DNA of 64,000 nucleotides from QHXW01 sp035297145. GTDB taxonomy: Bacteria; Acidobacteriota; Terriglobia; Bryobacterales; Bryobacteraceae. The DNA is taken from NCBI GenBank assembly GCA_035297145.1, contig DATGZN010000077.1:124001-188000 (forward strand), written 5' to 3'. A model generated the notes under the pieces. The model saw only the letters and a program-made list of their open reading frames with translations, did no database searches and was not told where the DNA came from. This document shows, piece by piece, positions 9,041-15,324 of this stretch; the first letter of the stretch is position 1; the number at the start of each line of letters is the position of its first letter. The position numbers and the translations under genes are program-made.

Positions 9041-9477
9041 TGCACCACGTCCTCGGAGATTCCGCTCGGCAACAGGTCCAGCCGGTAAGCACGTACGCGG
9101 AACGCGCGCATGTGTCCGCCGGTCTCCACCACCAGGTCGCCGACGTGCACCGAAAGCGGTCCGCGATGACGGGGCGCCTGAGTGGCTTTCTGGAACGCAT
9201 CCGCGGAGGGACCCAGCAACTGCGTCAGGTTGGGCATCGTCATCCCCTGCCACGTAATTCCGAAAATATGGCCTTGTGGCGAAACGAACTCGCGGAGAAT
9301 GGCGCCATCCCCTCGCGTGATCTCCTCCACCGAATAGCCGGGCATTTCCCTGGTGGCCCGTTCACCCTTCATCATCTGCATGTCGAACTTGACCGATTCG
9401 TGCGGTTGGCCCAACGCCGCCCACGCTGGAACCGTGCTGGCGCACACCAGGAACGAGACTGCTGCGATGATTTTCAT
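9037..9477 (-). CDS. DUF2844 secreted protein
   Basis: This 146-aa protein has a signal peptide ending PAWAALG and the DUF2844 pattern: YSVEEITRGDGAILREFVSPQ followed by IFGITWQGMTMPNLTQLLG. The start at 9477 places ATG directly before the signal peptide; the frame extends 23 codons further upstream without a reason to use it. It is translationally coupled to the DUF3443 gene by an ATGA overlap. The function of the family is unknown. Its steady partnership with a pepsin-like lipoprotein makes a substrate, inhibitor or propeptide-like role worth considering, which is speculation. Confidence 0.85.
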   Translation of the reverse strand: MKIIAAVSFLVCASTVPAWAALGQPHESVKFDMQMMKGERATREMPGYSVEEITRGDGAILREFVSPQGHIFGITWQGMTMPNLTQLLGPSADAFQKATQAPRHRGPLSVHVGDLVVETGGHMRAFRVRAYRLDLLPSGISEDVVQ

Positions 9478-9580
9478 CCGCTTAGGCCCTACCACCAATT
9501 TACATGACGCCGGCTGGAGCGTCGACGTTGCCCTAAAAAGCAACAATTTCTGCTCAGGTTTACCCCGAAATTGCCTGGAA

Positions 9581-9793
9581 TCAACGGGTGCGGTGTACGA
9601 ATTCGAACTCGGCGGGAACGGCGATAGGAGCGTTGTCCTTCATGGCAGGGTGAAAACGCCAGTCGCGCAAAGCGGCGATGATGAGCTTTTCCATATCTGC
9701 GTTGGACGAATTCTGCACATGAAGATTCATCGGGATCCCATCCGGGCCGACCTCAAAAGACATGGTGAGTCTGCGCAAATGCCCTCGCGGCAA
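9581..9793 (-). CDS. Short TonB C-terminal-like ORF, possibly a gene remnant
   Basis: The ~70 residues resemble only the TonB C-terminal domain: LTMSFEVGPDGIPMNLHVQN, then AALRDWRFHPAMKD and a final strand AEFEFVHR. There is no transmembrane anchor or Pro-rich spanner. The only starts are TTG at 9793 or ATG at 9763, neither with a good ribosome site. In frame, the ORF runs back only to a stop at 9815-9817. It could be a free-standing single-domain protein or the tail of a decayed gene. The 103-base gap to the DUF2844 gene leaves it unclear whether they share a transcript. Confidence 0.5.
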   Translation of the reverse strand: MPRGHLRRLTMSFEVGPDGIPMNLHVQNSSNADMEKLIIAALRDWRFHPAMKDNAPIAVPAEFEFVHRTR

Positions 9794-9846
9794 GTATCGC
9801 CGCGCAGATTCGAGTCAGACTGTTCGGTGGCATGGCCCAGGTCTTC

Positions 9847-9873
9847 ATTCGCGTCCATTCGCGTTTATTCGCG
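9847..9873. repeat. Three-copy 10-bp direct repeat ATTCGCGTNN
   Basis: ATTCGCG occurs at 9847-9853, 9857-9863 and 9867-9873, an exact period of 10 bases. It lies in the spacer between the TonB-like ORF and the DUF3052 fusion gene. Period 10 puts the copies on the same face of the helix, as in protein-binding arrays, but the motif could equally be a dispersed intergenic repeat. Confidence 0.6.
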
Positions 9874-9927
9874 GCTCGAAATTTTGAGCTTGTTTTCGGT
9901 GCACTCGTTAGGCGTGACAACTCGATT

Positions 9928-10710
9928 TTACGCCTTCGTGATGGCGAAGGCCATGGCGCTCCACCGGTCACTGACGGAGCAGATCTTGTAGTCGACCAGT
10001 CCCACGGAATTCGCGGTTTCGCGAAGGTATGGCTGGCTGATGCCGGTCCGCTGGCCGCCCTTCTGCCAGAGAATCCAGAGCTTGGTGCGTGCAGCCAGCG
10101 CTCGTGCGCGGCGCAAGCGAGATTGGTGGACGCCGGCATCGGTCACGAACCACAGTGTCACCCGGCAATTGCGTGCGGCGCCTTCAAGGAAGCTCACGCC
10201 ATCCGGTATGGGGCCGAGGACGCTTTCGTAATCTCTAGGCGGATCCAGCAGGCCGACAGACGTTCCTTTAATGATGCCGAGCTTTTGGGCCGTGGTGCGT
10301 GTGCCATACCGTTCCATCATTTGTGGCGGCACGATGGGCGCGGCGGGAGGGTTGGCGAGAGCCTTTTGCAACGCGGGATCAAGGCGACTGAGTGAGGTGT
10401 AGGCAGCGTCGGGAATCTGACGGCGGATGCAGTCGACTTTTTCGGGTGTGCCATCGACGAAGACGATCGGGATGTGGCGCGTGGCCTTGGAACCGCGTAG
10501 AAATGCGGCTACCTCACGGCCCTGTGACGGCAGCCGGGTAAGGGCGATGACGAACGCGTCTGGCGGCGATGCGCGGATTTTGGGAAACAGCCCGGACCCG
10601 ATTTTCTCGTCGTAGGCGACTTGGTGGCCCGCGGCGCGGAGAGCCTCGATAAACCGTTCCGCTTCCTGAGCTTTCCAGTGAAACAGCCGGATGCGGAGCA
10701 TGTTGGCCAT
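9928..10710 (-). CDS. Pseudo-receiver / DUF3052 fusion protein
   Basis: This 260-aa protein has two parts. Residues ~1-120 look like a response-regulator receiver fold (LRIRLFHWKAQEAERFIEAL at the start, PDAFVIALTRLP in the middle, IPIVFVDG later), but the phosphoacceptor Asp position reads Leu and the acidic pocket is absent. Residues ~135-260 match DUF3052: AQKLGIIKGTSVGLLD, RARALAARTKLWILWQKG and the tail GLVDYKICSVSDRWSAMAF. The start may be ATG 10710 or ATG 10701. The gene is divergent from the TIG/TIGR03437 gene with 50 bp between. The role is unknown; the domain pairing is what stands out. Confidence 0.75.
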   Translation of the reverse strand: MANMLRIRLFHWKAQEAERFIEALRAAGHQVAYDEKIGSGLFPKIRASPPDAFVIALTRLPSQGREVAAFLRGSKATRHIPIVFVDGTPEKVDCIRRQIPDAAYTSLSRLDPALQKALANPPAAPIVPPQMMERYGTRTTAQKLGIIKGTSVGLLDPPRDYESVLGPIPDGVSFLEGAARNCRVTLWFVTDAGVHQSRLRRARALAARTKLWILWQKGGQRTGISQPYLRETANSVGLVDYKICSVSDRWSAMAFAITKA

Positions 10711-10760
10711 GATAACCGACCGCCCTAACGGAAGCGCAATAATCCGCCGATAGCAATCTT

Positions 10761-12500
10761 ATGAACTACCGGGTTTCGGCAAGGACGATTATGCCGGCGC
10801 TGGCCGCGCTGGCTTTACTGGCAGGAGATGTGGCGCGTGGCCAGAGCGTGACGGTTACGGCCGCACCAGGCAACATCAACCTCTATTACTTGCAGGGGGC
10901 GACGACCCTGCCGGCGACGCAGAACGTGAACGTGACATCCAGTGCGCCTGGGGCGACCTACACAACCACCATCACTCCGACCGGATCGACGCCGGCGGCG
11001 CTGTGGCTCACAGCCACCCCGGATTCCGGAACTCTGCCGGCCAAGGTGGCCCTGCGCGTGAATCCGACGGGACTGGGGGTCGGAACATATACAGCGTCGG
11101 TCGCCTTCACTCCGGCGGCGGCGGTGCCACCCGGTACGGCGGGCCTGACCAACGTGAAACTGGTGGTGACGACGCCGCCGCCGACGCTGACCCCCAGCCC
11201 GTCGTCGTTGACGTTTTCGGCTCCGCCCAACCCGGTGGCGCAAATTGTGCAGTTGACCACCAGTGCAGGGCCGATTTCCTTCACGGCCTCGGCCGGGACA
11301 GCAGCGTGGTTGTCGGTCGTGCCAACCAGTGGCGTGGTGCTGCCAGGAGGTCCGGTCACTCTGACAGTAACGGTGAACGGGGCGGCGCTCGGCGCTCAAG
11401 TGACGGCCTACACAGGAAAAATCACACTGACCGAGACCGGCTCAGCCACCAAAACACAAACCATTCCGGTCACTTTTACAAACAGCTACCAGGGTCCCAC
11501 CGTGTCCGCGCTGTGGCCTCCCACCGGCAAGGCGGGCTCTCCGGCTACGACCATTACCGTCTTCGGCACGAACTTCGGCGCGGCTTCGATTGCGAAAATC
11601 CAGGGGCCTCCCGTGGTGGCGTTGACCACGAGTTTCATCAGCTCGAAGATCTTATACGCTGTGATTCCGCTGGCGCAAATGGCAGCGGGTAATACGCTGA
11701 TCATTTATGTTACGAATCCGGCGCCAGCCGGCGATTCCCTAACTAACCAGAATTTCACTTTCACGCCGACCGTCGACGAAGCCGTCAATTCGGCGAGTTA
11801 CCTGACCGGCGGAGCGCCAGGCGAATTGATCACTTTGTTTGGTGACAACATCGGACCGGCTGCGGCGGCGTCGATGACTGTCGCTGCAGGCTACGTAACC
11901 CAAACTCTCGGCGGCGTATCCGTGCAAGTGGACGGTCATCCGGCCGCAATGGTATACGTCAGCCAGCACCAGATCAACGTACAGATTCCGTATGAGGCCG
12001 GAATTGGCCCGAACAAGGCCATTGTCGTCACCAATGGCGCGAGTCCCTCAGCCAACGGCACCATCACCATAGCGGCCACATCTCCCGGTATTTTCACAAG
12101 CGATGGCACGGATGTGGCGGCGATCAATACCAGCAAAACCACTGGCGACACTTCGATCAACTCTTCTTCGAACGCCGCCCACATCGGCGATTCCGTCAGC
12201 CTCTATGTTACGGGTGAGGGTACATACACGACAGCGGTTGCGCCATTGGACGGCTACATCATCCCGCCAGGAACGGCCGTGGGGGCCATGCCGGTGCTGA
12301 ATGCCGCGGTCACAGCCACCATTGACGGAGCGAACGCCCCGGTCACCTACGCGGGGCCGTTCGATGGAGGCATGCTGGGCGTGCTGGAAGTAACCCTCAC
12401 GGTTCCCACGCATACTACGAGCACTAAAGGGGTTCCGGTGGTGATCACCATAGGTGGAAACACCACGCAGCCCGGAGCGATGATCGCCACGCAACCATAA
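10761..12500 (+). CDS. Secreted BACON/TIG-domain protein with Solibacter-type C-terminus
   Basis: A 579-aa exported protein. After the signal peptide (MPALAALALLAGDVARGQ) come two BACON/Ig-like beta domains (about residues 30-240, with paired phrases AALWLTATPDSGTLP and TAAWLSVVPTSGVVLP). A TIG/IPT domain follows (VSALWPPTGKAGSPATTITV, then VFGTNFG), and finally the TIGR03437 domain (VNSASYLTGGAPGELITLFG, YVSQHQINVQIPYEAG, YVTGEG). All of this fits a cell-surface adhesion or carbohydrate-contact protein. No catalytic motif is visible. The protein is Thr/Ala/Pro rich. Confidence 0.88.
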   Translation: MNYRVSARTIMPALAALALLAGDVARGQSVTVTAAPGNINLYYLQGATTLPATQNVNVTSSAPGATYTTTITPTGSTPAALWLTATPDSGTLPAKVALRVNPTGLGVGTYTASVAFTPAAAVPPGTAGLTNVKLVVTTPPPTLTPSPSSLTFSAPPNPVAQIVQLTTSAGPISFTASAGTAAWLSVVPTSGVVLPGGPVTLTVTVNGAALGAQVTAYTGKITLTETGSATKTQTIPVTFTNSYQGPTVSALWPPTGKAGSPATTITVFGTNFGAASIAKIQGPPVVALTTSFISSKILYAVIPLAQMAAGNTLIIYVTNPAPAGDSLTNQNFTFTPTVDEAVNSASYLTGGAPGELITLFGDNIGPAAAASMTVAAGYVTQTLGGVSVQVDGHPAAMVYVSQHQINVQIPYEAGIGPNKAIVVTNGASPSANGTITIAATSPGIFTSDGTDVAAINTSKTTGDTSINSSSNAAHIGDSVSLYVTGEGTYTTAVAPLDGYIIPPGTAVGAMPVLNAAVTATIDGANAPVTYAGPFDGGMLGVLEVTLTVPTHTTSTKGVPVVITIGGNTTQPGAMIATQP

Positions 12501-12541
12501 TCGGGAAACCGGAAACGCCCGATGCGCGGCGGGCGTACTGT

Positions 12542-12547
12542 TATACT
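12542..12547 (+). promoter_or_regulatory. Candidate -10 box before the S41 homologue
   Basis: TATACT lies 13 bases before the chosen start codon at 12561. No convincing -35 box is visible at 17 bases spacing. Its position inside the alternative longer ORF (start 12522) argues against that longer start. Confidence 0.4.
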
Positions 12548-12560
12548 GAAAGTGCCGTTT

Positions 12561-13763
12561 ATGAATAGCCGCGCGAAATACCTGGTTGTGATCAGCTCGA
12601 CCTTGTTGGTGCTCTTGCTTCTGCTGGGCACCGTTTTGGGTAAAGGCACTGCGTCGTCTGAAGGGCCTTACCGTCAACTCTCGGTCTATACCGAAGTGCT
12701 CTCTCGCATCAAGAGCGAGTACGTCGAAGAACCCGACATGAAAAGCGTCACGCTGGGCGCACTGAACGGGCTGCTGGAATCCATTGATCCGTTTGCCAGC
12801 TACCTCAACGCCGACCAGTACAAGGAGTATCAGAAGCACAGCGACGCTAAAGGTGATGTGGGCCTCGTGCTCTCTAAGAGGTTCGGCTACATCGGCGTGG
12901 TGAGCGCGGTCCCCGGATCTCCCGCGGCGAAGGCAGGCCTTTCCACCGGCGACATCATCGAGACGATCAAGGGAGTGGGCACGCGCGATATGCCGCTGGC
13001 CTATGCCACGCTACTGCTGCGCGGAGCGCCAGGCAGCACGATCGATATCACGGTACTGCGCCACCGTCCCGAACCACAGAAGATGACGCTAACTCGCGCC
13101 GTGCTGAATCCACCGCCGGTGGTGTCCAAGGTCATGCCGGGCGATGTCGGCTATATCCGCCCGGAGATCCTGTCCGGCGAGCGCGTGCAGCAAGTCGCCG
13201 CGGATCTGCACGATCTGGAGAGCAAGGGCGCCAAGAGGCTTGTGCTCGATCTCCGACAGTGCGCCGTGGGCGAACCCCGTGATGGAGTCGCTCTGGCGGA
13301 TCTGTTCCTGGACAAGGGCCTCGTGACGTACGTTCAAGGCCAGCAGCAGGCGCGGCAAGATTTCAAGGCTGACGCGTCGAAGGTAGTTTGGAAACTGCCG
13401 GTGGTCGTGCTGACGAATCGCGGCACTGCCGACGGAGCTGAAATCGCGGCGGCCGCGCTCGAGGATAACAATCGCGCTCGAGTGGTTGGCGAGCGCACCT
13501 ACGGCGACGCGTCTATGCTTCGCGCGCTCACCATGGACGACGGCAGCGCAATTATTCTGTCGGTCGCAAAATATTATTCGCCGGCGGGCAAGGCCATTCA
13601 GGATACGGGCGTGACTCCCAACGAAGCCGTGCAAGAGCCGGAACCGCAATTGGAAGCCGCCGATGAGGACAACGACGGCGCTCGCCCTGAAGCCGCCGAA
13701 GCCGAACAAAAACCGGGGGACGATCCGATCCTCAAACGCGGCATCGAAGTGCTGGCGAAATAG
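12561..13763 (+). CDS. S41 (C-terminal processing) protease homologue lacking both catalytic residues
   Basis: This 400-aa protein has an N-terminal membrane anchor (MNSRAKYLVVISSTLLVLLL), a PDZ domain (about residues 95-185, with GYIGVVSAVPGSPAAKAGLS and GDIIETIKG) and an S41 domain. In active CtpA/Prc enzymes the catalytic Ser sits in the SASAS motif and the Lys exactly 25 residues later. Here the aligned residues are Asp291 (GTADGAEI) and Asp316 (TYGDASM), so the usual Ser-Lys dyad is gone although the fold is kept. It may act as a PDZ scaffold or regulator. ATG 12561 is preferred to 12522 because it directly precedes the anchor; a TATACT box lies at 12542-12547. Confidence 0.85.
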   Translation: MNSRAKYLVVISSTLLVLLLLLGTVLGKGTASSEGPYRQLSVYTEVLSRIKSEYVEEPDMKSVTLGALNGLLESIDPFASYLNADQYKEYQKHSDAKGDVGLVLSKRFGYIGVVSAVPGSPAAKAGLSTGDIIETIKGVGTRDMPLAYATLLLRGAPGSTIDITVLRHRPEPQKMTLTRAVLNPPPVVSKVMPGDVGYIRPEILSGERVQQVAADLHDLESKGAKRLVLDLRQCAVGEPRDGVALADLFLDKGLVTYVQGQQQARQDFKADASKVVWKLPVVVLTNRGTADGAEIAAAALEDNNRARVVGERTYGDASMLRALTMDDGSAIILSVAKYYSPAGKAIQDTGVTPNEAVQEPEPQLEAADEDNDGARPEAAEAEQKPGDDPILKRGIEVLAK

Positions 13764-13827
13764 CTGGCGCGACTCCAGACAGTCATCAGTCGCAGATAGC
13801 GTTATCCTCATCTCACAGCCCGCTGGG

Positions 13828-13842
13828 GTGACATCCTGTCAC
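13828..13842. promoter_or_regulatory. Operator-like palindrome GTGACA-N3-TGTCAC, copy 1
   Basis: GTGACATCCTGTCAC is a perfect 6+6 inverted repeat with a 3-base spacer. Its centre lies about 108 bases upstream of the start predicted from the sigma-54 promoter at 13917. That is the usual place for an enhancer-binding-protein site. A near-identical palindrome is found at 14974-14990. Confidence 0.65.
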
Positions 13843-13916
13843 ACAAAGGCGTGCGCTCCGCTGGATCATCCCGCTTAACTCCGTCTATTTTCAGTTACGA
13901 AGGCATCCGGTGGATT

Positions 13917-13931
13917 TGGTACGGGGATTGC
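13917..13931 (+). promoter_or_regulatory. Sigma-54 (-24/-12) promoter, copy 1
   Basis: TGGTACGGGGATTGC matches the sigma-54 consensus TGGCACG-N4-TTGC with one mismatch in the TGGCACG part. The invariant GG (13918-13919) and GC (13930-13931) are exactly 10 bases apart. The predicted start, 12 bases after the -12 C, is near 13943, so the mRNA would begin just before GGAG and the ATG at 13952. Together with the palindrome at 13828 it makes a complete sigma-54 control region. Confidence 0.65.
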
Positions 13932-13951
13932 CCTAACAGAATCGGAGTAAG

Positions 13952-14209
13952 ATGCGGATTCAAGCAAAAATTCTTCTTACCCGTGCTGTTTCATTTCCGC
14001 GGGCGATCGTTACGCTGCTTCAACTGCCCGCGCCAGATCCGAAGCTGCCCCAGGCAGCGGCCCTTCTCCCGGGGCTGTTCGCGATTCCATCCAGGCCACG
14101 GTGTCGCTGGTCACCCACGCTGCGATGGCCTGGGGCGCTTCGGTCTTTTTCCGCTACGCGGACTTGGGATGGTGCGCCGTCCTGGTTCAGCCCGGAGGAA
14201 TACTACTGA
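13952..14209 (+). CDS. Possible short ORF under the sigma-54 promoter
   Basis: This 85-aa ORF (starting MRIQAKILLTRAVSFPRAIV) begins 9 bases after the start predicted for the sigma-54 promoter and has GGAG just upstream. Its stop overlaps the start of the next gene as TGATG, an arrangement typical of translational coupling. Against it, the second half is rich in Arg, Pro, Ser and Trp and looks like out-of-frame translation, and no family is recognisable. It may be a real leader peptide or coupling ORF, or simply the 5' leader of the membrane-protein mRNA. Confidence 0.3.
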   Translation: MRIQAKILLTRAVSFPRAIVTLLQLPAPDPKLPQAAALLPGLFAIPSRPRCRWSPTLRWPGALRSFSATRTWDGAPSWFSPEEYY

Positions 14210-14904
14210 TGCCGACGAAAGCGAAATTCTTTATTGCGCTCGCCATAATTCCTGGTCTCATCATGCTTTCGCTAGGGGTATCGCACTGGGAGTCGGCCGA
14301 TCCCGTACGGTTTACGATTTATCTGCTGCTCGCCCTGGTAGCCTCCACGCTGAAGGTACGGCTTCCGGGGCTCACAGGCACCATGTCGCTGAATTTCTTG
14401 TTTATGCTGATCGGCATTTCCCAGATGAGTTTTTCCGAGACGCTGGCGTTAGGCGCCATCGCAACCGTGACGCAATGCCTGTGGAACTCGAAATTGCGGC
14501 CCAGCATTCCCCAGGTTCTGTTCAACGTTGCGGCGCTCACCATGGCGATTACGAGCGCCCATTTCATTTATCACCTGCCGCAAATCCAACAGGTGAACGG
14601 ACGGATACCTGTTCTGCTGGCGCTGGCTGCCTGCTTCTTCTTTTTGACGAATACCGTACTGGTGGCGACGGTGTTATCGCTGGTTGAAACCAAGCCGTTC
14701 ACACGCACCTGGCAGCAGTGCTATCTGTGGACGTTTCCATACTATCTGATCGGCGCCGCGGTAGCCGGAATGGTCAGTGTTTCCAGCCAGTATGTTGGCT
14801 GGAGAACGGCTCTACTCATCGTTCCGATCATGTACTTGACGTACTTGCACTATCGCCTTTACGTAGAGCGGCACGTCACGCAAAGCGGCAAGATCGAAGC
14901 GTGA
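14209..14904 (+). CDS. Polytopic membrane protein resembling a stand-alone sensor module
   Basis: This 231-aa protein has about six transmembrane helices (for example FFIALAIIPGLIMLSLGV, FTIYLLLALVASTL, MSLNFLFMLIGISQM and FPYYLIGAAVAGMVSVS) and short loops. Such membrane modules often sit at the N-terminus of acidobacterial GGDEF or kinase sensors, but no signalling domain follows here. The start at 14209 is fixed by an excellent CGGAGGAA ribosome site. The open frame extends further upstream to GTG 14101 without such a site. The gene lies downstream of a sigma-54 promoter at 13917. Function is unknown. Confidence 0.75.
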   Translation: MPTKAKFFIALAIIPGLIMLSLGVSHWESADPVRFTIYLLLALVASTLKVRLPGLTGTMSLNFLFMLIGISQMSFSETLALGAIATVTQCLWNSKLRPSIPQVLFNVAALTMAITSAHFIYHLPQIQQVNGRIPVLLALAACFFFLTNTVLVATVLSLVETKPFTRTWQQCYLWTFPYYLIGAAVAGMVSVSSQYVGWRTALLIVPIMYLTYLHYRLYVERHVTQSGKIEA

Positions 14905-14973
14905 GCTAAGTCAGATTCCGCGATCACCTTATGGCGCCAACCAAAGGCGCACTGTCGAGTGGTGCCCGCATGG

Positions 14974-14990
14974 AGTGACAACTTGTCACT
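14974..14990. promoter_or_regulatory. Operator-like palindrome GTGACA-N3-TGTCAC, copy 2
   Basis: AGTGACAACTTGTCACT is a 7+7 inverted repeat with the same arms and the same 3-base spacer as the copy at 13828. It begins 70 bases after the membrane-protein stop. Its centre is about 112 bases upstream of the start predicted from the second sigma-54 promoter. Confidence 0.65.
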
Positions 14991-15067
14991 TCTTCTGTCT
15001 TTTCCCCCTCATGATGGACAGGGTTATTTTGTCTTTCTTTCTAACACTTAGGTCTGGTTAGCGGCGA

Positions 15068-15083
15068 TGGAAGACAGCTTGCT
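15068..15083 (+). promoter_or_regulatory. Sigma-54 (-24/-12) promoter, copy 2
   Basis: TGGAAGACAGCTTGCT keeps the invariant GG (15069-15070) and GC (15081-15082) with exactly 10 bases between, and the TTGCT of the -12 element. The predicted start is near 15094, only 4 bases before an ATG. Its distance from palindrome copy 2 matches that of copy 1 from its own palindrome. Confidence 0.55.
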
Positions 15084-15097
15084 GTTAACTTCCGGTA

Positions 15098-15202
15098 ATG
15101 GTGCTGAGTAGTTCGGAAGTCAGACTCGAATCCCACCCAGGCCTCTGCTGTGATTCCGTGGTGTGGGGCGATATACGTCCCGCGCCTTTTCCAATGATGT
15201 GA
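15098..15202 (+). CDS. Possible 34-aa peptide under the second sigma-54 promoter
   Basis: The ORF starts MVLSSSEVRLESHPGLCC and ends in PMM before TGA. It begins 4 bases after the start predicted for the sigma-54 promoter at 15068, so the transcript would be almost leaderless. It contains two adjacent cysteines and no membrane segment. No homologue is recognised. The transcript could equally be a small regulatory RNA. The call depends wholly on the promoter. Confidence 0.2.
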   Translation: MVLSSSEVRLESHPGLCCDSVVWGDIRPAPFPMM

Positions 15203-15258
15203 GCTCCGGCCGTTTACCTGCAGGCATCGACTCGTGCTATCCTCATCCCGCTCTGCTT

Positions 15259-15321
15259 GTGGACAAAAGAACGTTCCTCTCCACCGCCGCAGGCACGGCC
15301 TTGCTCGACCAGGACGCCTGA
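15259..15321 (+). pseudogene. Truncated N-terminus of a Tat-exported protein
   Basis: GTG at 15259 opens a 20-codon frame reading MDKRTFLSTAAGTALLDQDA and then stops. The first 15 residues closely copy the Tat signal of the nearby oxidoreductase gene (MKRRDFLTTAAGTLLASS). No mature protein follows: the frame ends 4 bases before the end of the convergent methyltransferase gene. It looks like what remains of a gene after a deletion. A free-standing 20-aa peptide is less likely. Confidence 0.45.
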
Positions 15322-15324
15322 GCC

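Larger units (their letters stand above)
14905..15258. other. Regulatory spacer with sigma-54 module copy 2
   Basis: This spacer between the membrane protein and the gene remnant at 15259 holds the second palindrome, the second sigma-54 promoter and the 34-codon ORF. The pyrimidine-rich stretch from about 14990 to 15050 (runs of T and C) has no coding features. No rRNA- or tRNA-like fold was seen. Confidence 0.5.

Noticed and set aside
9753..10139. Frameshift link between the TonB-like ORF and the upstream frame
   Set aside because: The upstream frame is a shadow of the DUF3052 fusion and no membrane anchor or Pro-rich TonB stretch occurs in any frame nearby.
13851..14687. A long ORF in frame 3 across the sigma-54 locus
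   Set aside because: It overlaps the supported membrane-protein gene in another frame and its sequence is rich in Cys, Arg, Pro and Gly with no membrane or domain pattern.
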